Shown: one piece after another, positions 58,020 through 64,000 of the stretch
How the letters are laid out: every line of letters starts with the position of its first letter
Position numbering within the stretch: position 1 is the stretch's first letter
NCBI RefSeq assembly: GCF_014692525.1
Contig: NZ_JACNYL010000002.1
Location: 62,001-126,000, forward strand
Length of the DNA: 64,000 nt
Direction of reading: 5' to 3'
Source of the DNA: Sphingobacterium chuzhouense
Lineage (GTDB): Bacteria > Bacteroidota > Bacteroidia > Sphingobacteriales > Sphingobacteriaceae
Program-made: the position numbers and the translations under genes
The notes under the pieces: model-generated
Told to the model about the DNA's origin: nothing
What the model saw: the letters and a program-made list of their open reading frames with translations, nothing else
Databases searched by the model: none

Positions 58020-58887
58020 CCATTTCCTTTTCAATCGCTTCCTGTGTCTGTGTACTAACCGGAACCAGTGGTAAGCGAACCCCATCCGTAGCAATAATTC
58101 CTTGTTTTTTAAGAATATACTTCACGCCACAGGGATTACCTTCGATAAAGCATAAATCGGTAATCTTCAATAAATCACTATGCAATTTGCGCGCTTCGGC
58201 ATAATTACCGTTCGCGCATTCTTTTACCAATGTAGCGACTTTTTTAGGATAGGCATTTCCGACAACAGAAATAACACCTACAGCTCCTAATGCCATCATG
58301 GGTAAGGTGGCAGGATCATCTCCGGAAATCAATAAAAAATTGTCTGATTTGTCTCGCATAATTTCACCAAATTGTGCAAAACTAGCCGAGGCCTCTTTAA
58401 TAGCGACAATATTACTACATGCTTTCGCCAGACGGATAGCTGTGGCAGGTAAGATATTGCTACCCGTTCTTCCCGGTACATTGTATAAGATTATCGGAAG
58501 TTTGGATACTTCCGAAATAGCTTTATAATGTTGATATATACCTTCTTGTGTAGGCTTGTTATAATAAGGCGAAACAGAAAGAATAGCACAATAACCGCTT
58601 ATAGAAAACTGATCGACTTGTCTTACAATTTCTTGTGTGTTATTGCCACCAATACCTGCCACAAGGGGCAATCGCCCTGCTACGTGTGTAGAAGCAAACT
58701 CCCACACCTGTTTTCGCTCCTCGGCATCTAATGTGGCCGTTTCTCCTGTTGTACCTAAAACGACCAAATAATCCATACCCTCCTTGATCTGAAAATCGAT
58801 TAGGTTGCCTAACGATTCATAATCAACTGTTCCATCCGTGTTAAAAGGTGTCACCAATGCGACACCCGCTCCCTGAAGCTCATTCAT
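58009..58887 (-). CDS. dapA: 4-hydroxy-tetrahydrodipicolinate synthase
   Basis: The 292-residue enzyme condenses pyruvate with aspartate semialdehyde in lysine and diaminopimelate synthesis. Its active-site residues are in VLGTTGETATL (TTGE), YYNKPTQEGIYQHY, the tyrosine of PIILYNVPGRTG (Tyr135) and the Schiff-base lysine of IVAIKEASASF (Lys164). DDPATLPMMALGAVGVISVVGNAYP follows. It shares its strand and a 17-nt gap with ligA upstream, and its stop overlaps the terminator of the siderophore operon. Confidence 0.96.
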   Translation of the reverse strand: MNELQGAGVALVTPFNTDGTVDYESLGNLIDFQIKEGMDYLVVLGTTGETATLDAEERKQVWEFASTHVAGRLPLVAGIGGNNTQEIVRQVDQFSISGYCAILSVSPYYNKPTQEGIYQHYKAISEVSKLPIILYNVPGRTGSNILPATAIRLAKACSNIVAIKEASASFAQFGEIMRDKSDNFLLISGDDPATLPMMALGAVGVISVVGNAYPKKVATLVKECANGNYAEARKLHSDLLKITDLCFIEGNPCGVKYILKKQGIIATDGVRLPLVPVSTQTQEAIEKEMEKI

Positions 58888-58904
58888 TATATTATGATAT
58901 ATTT

Positions 58905-60968
<2,064 letters not shown>

Positions 60969-60975
60969 TTAAACA

Positions 60976-62007
60976 CTAATAAAAATTCCTGCTTTTCAAT
61001 TGGGAAAACTTCCGCAGTTTGTTTACATAAAAATCCCAAATAATGGACTTTTTATATAACCCCGTTCGGTTTTCTTTTACAGGGTAACGTTTCCTTTTTT
61101 TTGCATTCTTGAAGATATTAAGAAAAACGTACTGATGCGCTCTACTAATAGCCCAGGCGTCACGTGGTTTGCCGTCGACCAGAAACTTGATCAATGCTAA
61201 CAAGTCCAGCCACAGACGTACAAATATGATCCACCAACAAGCAAAAAAACCGGCATTTTTCTGTATCATCAACAGATTATTGCGAAAGTTGAGATAGGTC
61301 TTTTTAGGATTGCTGGTGTTCAACGTTCCACCCCCTACGTGATATACCGTGGAATTGGCAACATAACCGATACGGTAGCCCATCCGCTTAAGTCGCCAGC
61401 ACAAGTCGATCTCTTCCATGTGTGCAAAGAAATCGTCGTCAAACCCACCGGATTCCTTCCATACGTCAGCGCGGATGAATAACGCCGCACCTGTTGCCCA
61501 AAAGATTTCCCGATTATCATTGTATTGGTGTTGATCCGGCTCTACCTGATGGAATATCCTACCTCGGCAGAACGGATACCCCAACCTATCGATAAGTCCG
61601 CCTGCTCCTCCGGCATGCTCAAATATTCCCTTATCATGATAAGCCAGAATCTTGGGTTGCGCAGCTACCATATTGGGTTCTGTTTCCAAATACTGAATAA
61701 CAGGTTCTATCCAATTAGGAGTGACCTCTACATCGGAATTTAAAAGCACATAATAATCGGCTTCTACATGCTTTAATATCTCATTATATCCACCTGCGAA
61801 ACCGTAATTTCTATCGTTTTTGATAATTTTGATAGAGGGATAAGTATCCTGTACAAAAGACACAGAATCATCTGTAGAGCCGTTGTCGCCAACGACAAAT
61901 TCTATATTGGGATAAGTACTATTATATATATAAGGAAGAAATTTCTCTAGGAAAAACTTCCCGTTCCAGTTTAAGATAACAACGGCGACTTTGGGATAAT
62001 GTGTCAT
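60976..62007 (-). CDS. Glycosyltransferase family 2
   Basis: The 343-residue enzyme has the GT2 core: KVAVVILNWNGKFFLEKFLPYIYNSTYPNIEFVVGDNGSTDDSV, IKNDRNYGFAGGYNEILKHVEADYYVLLNSDVEV (DxD-like LNSDVEV) and FWATGAALFIRADVWKESGGFDDDFFAHMEEIDLCWRLKRMGYRI (ED-x-D loop). Hydrophobic segments after residue 255 (FFACWWIIFVRLWLDLLALIKFLVDG) suggest membrane association. It is similar to GT2 enzymes that add sugars to lipopolysaccharide or other surface glycans. The ATG at 62007 overlaps the acyltransferase stop by 4 nt, so the two genes are coupled, and a shared envelope role is likely. Confidence 0.9.
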   Translation of the reverse strand: MTHYPKVAVVILNWNGKFFLEKFLPYIYNSTYPNIEFVVGDNGSTDDSVSFVQDTYPSIKIIKNDRNYGFAGGYNEILKHVEADYYVLLNSDVEVTPNWIEPVIQYLETEPNMVAAQPKILAYHDKGIFEHAGGAGGLIDRLGYPFCRGRIFHQVEPDQHQYNDNREIFWATGAALFIRADVWKESGGFDDDFFAHMEEIDLCWRLKRMGYRIGYVANSTVYHVGGGTLNTSNPKKTYLNFRNNLLMIQKNAGFFACWWIIFVRLWLDLLALIKFLVDGKPRDAWAISRAHQYVFLNIFKNAKKRKRYPVKENRTGLYKKSIIWDFYVNKLRKFSQLKSRNFY

Positions 62008-62870
62008 ATTCTGCGTTTTCGTTTCCAACGTCTATGTGTCCATAGCCAATATTCCGGCTGTTCTCTAATCATTTGTTCCGTAAAACGATTATGGATCTGC
62101 GTAATTTCATGTTCTTGATAATCGCCAGGATTTTCAACCAAGGTTGTAAATTTACAAAAGTAATGCCCTCGTGTTTTCTTTCGCCCGATATGGCAATAAA
62201 CAACCGGGTTCTTAGTTAATCGAGCAATACGTTCGGTACCTGTGTAAACCAATGTTTCTTGATTCAAGAACTCCATAAAATAATCGGAATCTTGATAAGT
62301 TGGGGTCTGATCCGCCACGAACATACTGATATAAGGCATATCTTTTAACCGCACGACATGACGTAAGATTTGTTTCATTGGAACCATTGTAGCACCAAAG
62401 CGACGACGCAGCCCATTGTAAACCTCATTGAAAGCTTTATCATTAAGAGGTTTATAAATCACAAGCCGTGGGTTATCAGTCATAAGAGAAAGGCTATAAA
62501 TACCCAACTCCCAGTTCCCGTAATGTGCCGTTACGCCGATTACACCCTTATTTTGCTCAAAATGTCGATATACTTCTTCCGGGTTGAGGAGCTCTATACG
62601 TTCTAGCACCTGTTCCGCCGACATGGTTCGCATCTTAATCGCTTCGACAACTAAATCTGGAAAAAAACGATAGAATTTCTTCGCTAATTGATATCGCTCT
62701 TGGTCCGATTTTTCGGGAAATGAGTTTTGCAGATTATCAAATACGACGCGTTTGCGATATTGAATAATATAGAAAAGAAGATAGTACAAAACATTGGATA
62801 TGCCATACAATACCCAAAAGGGCAATAACGAGAGCATATATAGGAGTACATCTATACTTTTCTTTCTCAT
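62004..62870 (-). CDS. Lysophospholipid/lipid A biosynthesis acyltransferase (LpxL/HtrB-like)
   Basis: The 288-residue protein has an N-terminal hydrophobic stretch (LLYMLSLLPFWVLYGISNVLYYLLFYII) and the acyltransferase motif H-x4-E in GVTAHYGNWELGIYSL, with MFVADQTPTYQDSDYFMEFLN and VYTGTERIARLTKNPVVYCHIGRKK further on. It resembles LpxL/LpxM family enzymes that add a secondary acyl chain to lipid A at the cytoplasmic face of the inner membrane. A lower-specificity lysophospholipid acyltransferase is an alternative. The ATG at 62870 is preferred; a TTG at 62882 exists. It shares a divergent promoter region with the WbqC gene. Confidence 0.9.
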   Translation of the reverse strand: MRKKSIDVLLYMLSLLPFWVLYGISNVLYYLLFYIIQYRKRVVFDNLQNSFPEKSDQERYQLAKKFYRFFPDLVVEAIKMRTMSAEQVLERIELLNPEEVYRHFEQNKGVIGVTAHYGNWELGIYSLSLMTDNPRLVIYKPLNDKAFNEVYNGLRRRFGATMVPMKQILRHVVRLKDMPYISMFVADQTPTYQDSDYFMEFLNQETLVYTGTERIARLTKNPVVYCHIGRKKTRGHYFCKFTTLVENPGDYQEHEITQIHNRFTEQMIREQPEYWLWTHRRWKRKRRI

Positions 62871-62899
62871 GAATACGGTCAATTCTCCAGGATAAGGTG

Positions 62900-62907
62900 C
62901 AAATATA
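62900..62907 (-). promoter_or_regulatory. -7 element of the acyltransferase-glycosyltransferase operon
   Basis: The minus strand reads TATATTTG, an exact TAnnTTTG match, 29 nt before the ATG at 62870. It is 15 bp from the opposing WbqC box. Confidence 0.5.
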
Positions 62908-62921
62908 TCCTTAAATAAGTT

Positions 62922-62929
62922 TAAATTTG
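62922..62929 (+). promoter_or_regulatory. -7 element of the WbqC gene promoter
   Basis: TAAATTTG is an exact TAnnTTTG match, 19 nt before the WbqC ATG at 62949. No clear -33 TTTG is seen at the normal distance. Confidence 0.5.
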
Positions 62930-62948
62930 TCTAAATTAGTTAAAATAC

Positions 62949-63557
62949 ATGGAATCATCGTTACTTTTACCTGCTTTTTATTTACCACCTATCAGCTATT
63001 TTCATATCATTCAGCAAAGTGAGCAACCACTATTAGTTGAACGATTTGAACACTATGTAAAACAGACATATAGGACGCGGACAAAAATAGCTACGGCAAA
63101 TGGCATTTTAGACTTGATTGTTCCTATTTTACATGGAGTAAAGGAGCACATTCCGATGAAAGATATTCGCATTAATTACGATTTTAACTGGCAGCGTTTG
63201 CATTGGCTTAGCATACAGACAGCATATCGGAGTTCGCCCTATTTTGAGTATTATGAAGATGATTTTGCTCGGTTTTATGAGCAACGGCATGATTTTCTCT
63301 TTGATTTCAATATCGAACAGTTACAATTGCTATTGAAGTGCATGAAAATAAACCGATCTGTTGCTTTCACAGAAACTTATATTTCCCCGGTAGAACCGTT
63401 GGATTATCGAGAGGTTATCCATCCTAAGAAACCCAGTCTCTTGGAACACCCAAAACCTTATTATCAAGTGTTTGAAGAGAAGCACGGTTTTTTGCCCGAT
63501 CTCAGCGTAGTAGATCTTTTGTTTAATCAAGGACCCCAAAGTAAAAGCTACTTATAA
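62949..63557 (+). CDS. WbqC family protein
   Basis: The 202-residue protein matches the WbqC family: LLPAFYLPPISYFHIIQQSEQPLLVERFEHYVKQTYRTRTKIATANGILDLIVPILHG, FNWQRLHWLSIQTAYRSSPYFEYYEDDFARFYEQRHDFLFDFNIEQLQLLLKCM and the DYREVIHPKKP region. The family is named for genes in O-antigen clusters and has no proven activity; it is often found near signal peptidase genes in Bacteroidota, but lepB is not in this window. It has no signal peptide and is probably cytoplasmic. The next gene begins 59 nt downstream. Confidence 0.9.
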   Translation: MESSLLLPAFYLPPISYFHIIQQSEQPLLVERFEHYVKQTYRTRTKIATANGILDLIVPILHGVKEHIPMKDIRINYDFNWQRLHWLSIQTAYRSSPYFEYYEDDFARFYEQRHDFLFDFNIEQLQLLLKCMKINRSVAFTETYISPVEPLDYREVIHPKKPSLLEHPKPYYQVFEEKHGFLPDLSVVDLLFNQGPQSKSYL

Positions 63558-63616
63558 CCTCGTTGCAAAAACATTTCGGAGTCGTTGATTGTTTTAAAGT
63601 CAAATATATCCGGTTC

Positions 63617-64000
63617 ATGAGATTTTTTTTTGTTTTTCTTTTGCTATGTGTAAGCAGTTTGATGGTGGCTGCGCAAACACAGGTAGATAGTCTTCACTAT
63701 CGTAAAATATATTATATGGGAGGGACAGGTTTATCTTTTCCCGTAGGCAAAGCAAAAGAGGTACTGGGGACGAAATTTTTTTCCGGTAGCGCTGGTTTAG
63801 ATATCGCGCTCAAAGACCGTCAATATTTTCTGAGTCCCACCCTTTATATGCTAACCTTCAAATACGATCAGCAGATTGATGACCCCAAATACAATTACAT
63901 GGTTGAAAATGGCAGAGCTAGCTTCTATATGTTGAGCTTAACAGGCGGAAAGAGACGGCAATTTAAACGCTTAAATACCTTTGCTTACATCGGTCCCGTG
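63617..64000 (+). CDS. Outer membrane beta-barrel-like protein, N-terminal part (3' end outside window)
   Basis: The frame opens with ATG at 63617 and is still open at the window end (128 codons). It has a signal peptide (MRFFFVFLLLCVSSLMVAAQT) and then alternating strands with glycine turns: IYYMGGTGLSFPVGKAKEVLG, FFSGSAGLDIALKDRQYFLSPTLYMLTFKYDQQID, GRASFYMLSLTGGKRRQFKRLNTFAYIGPV. This is the pattern of small 8-stranded outer-membrane barrels, common in Bacteroidota. No further classification is possible without the rest. It follows the WbqC gene by 59 nt on the same strand. Confidence 0.7.
   Translation, partial: MRFFFVFLLLCVSSLMVAAQTQVDSLHYRKIYYMGGTGLSFPVGKAKEVLGTKFFSGSAGLDIALKDRQYFLSPTLYMLTFKYDQQIDDPKYNYMVENGRASFYMLSLTGGKRRQFKRLNTFAYIGPV

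Overview
The window is a chromosomal stretch from a member of the Bacteroidota, most likely family Sphingobacteriaceae (Sphingobacterium, Olivibacter or Parapedobacter-like). The evidence is a SusC/SusD pair, many lipoproteins, family-typical proteins (DUF3822 beside rsmD, WbqC, an ECF sigma factor beside a membrane-anchored barrel protein) and promoters of the Bacteroidota type (TAnnTTTG near -7, sometimes TTG or TTTG about 20 bp upstream). No tRNA, rRNA, CRISPR array, transposase or phage gene was seen. The genus is not certain.

Layout. 1-5470: end of a polysaccharide-utilisation-like locus (partial SusC, SusD, a lipoprotein joining a phosphodiester glycosidase to GLUG-like repeats), closed by a terminator. 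5587-12360: minus-strand RND efflux operon (outer membrane factor, pump, adaptor, small lipoprotein) preceded by a small two-helix membrane protein and operator-like repeats. 12466-18159: nucleosidase, ABC-F ATPase, two different L,D-transpeptidases and a retropepsin-PDZ protein. 18280-26658: topA, an unknown protein, cmk, tandem UspA protein, ECF sigma factor with its membrane partner, HAD phosphatase, proline dehydrogenase. 26833-34923: S4 protein, aroB, ThuA, PBP4-type peptidase, UMF1-type MFS, LutA-like Fe-S protein, exported sugar isomerase and a POT peptide transporter behind a terminator-like leader. 34950-43401: polyprenol-phosphate glycosyltransferase, ruvB, AI-2E protein, HEAT-like protein, RecD-like helicase, DUF3822, rsmD, coaD, DUF4180, DbpA-type helicase. 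43600-48116: uncharacterised envelope proteins. 48218-51646: thiosulfate-type operon (tsdA, exported DsrE-like protein, orphan solute-binding protein, LysR regulator). 51923-57976: BCCT betaine/choline transporter and a four-gene siderophore ABC importer ordered like Bacillus yclNOPQ. 58009-64000: dapA, ligA, glycosyltransferase, lipid A acyltransferase, WbqC and the start of an outer-membrane barrel protein.

The most interesting unexplained signal is an intergenic element present three times between 43.4 and 54.2 kb. A nearly invariant AT-rich core of about 30 nt is followed by an intrinsic terminator whose stem sequence differs at each copy while its pairing is kept. Two copies lie between divergent genes, so the terminator can only end a short transcript born in the same gap. 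This suggests a family of small RNAs. The second system worth following is the tsdA-dsrE-binding protein-lysR operon, which has a LysR-type palindrome upstream and its own terminator. A third observation is that three nucleic-acid enzymes (RecD-like helicase, DEAD-box helicase, ligA) have well-formed promoters ending 3-6 nt before their ATG, which predicts leaderless or nearly leaderless mRNAs.
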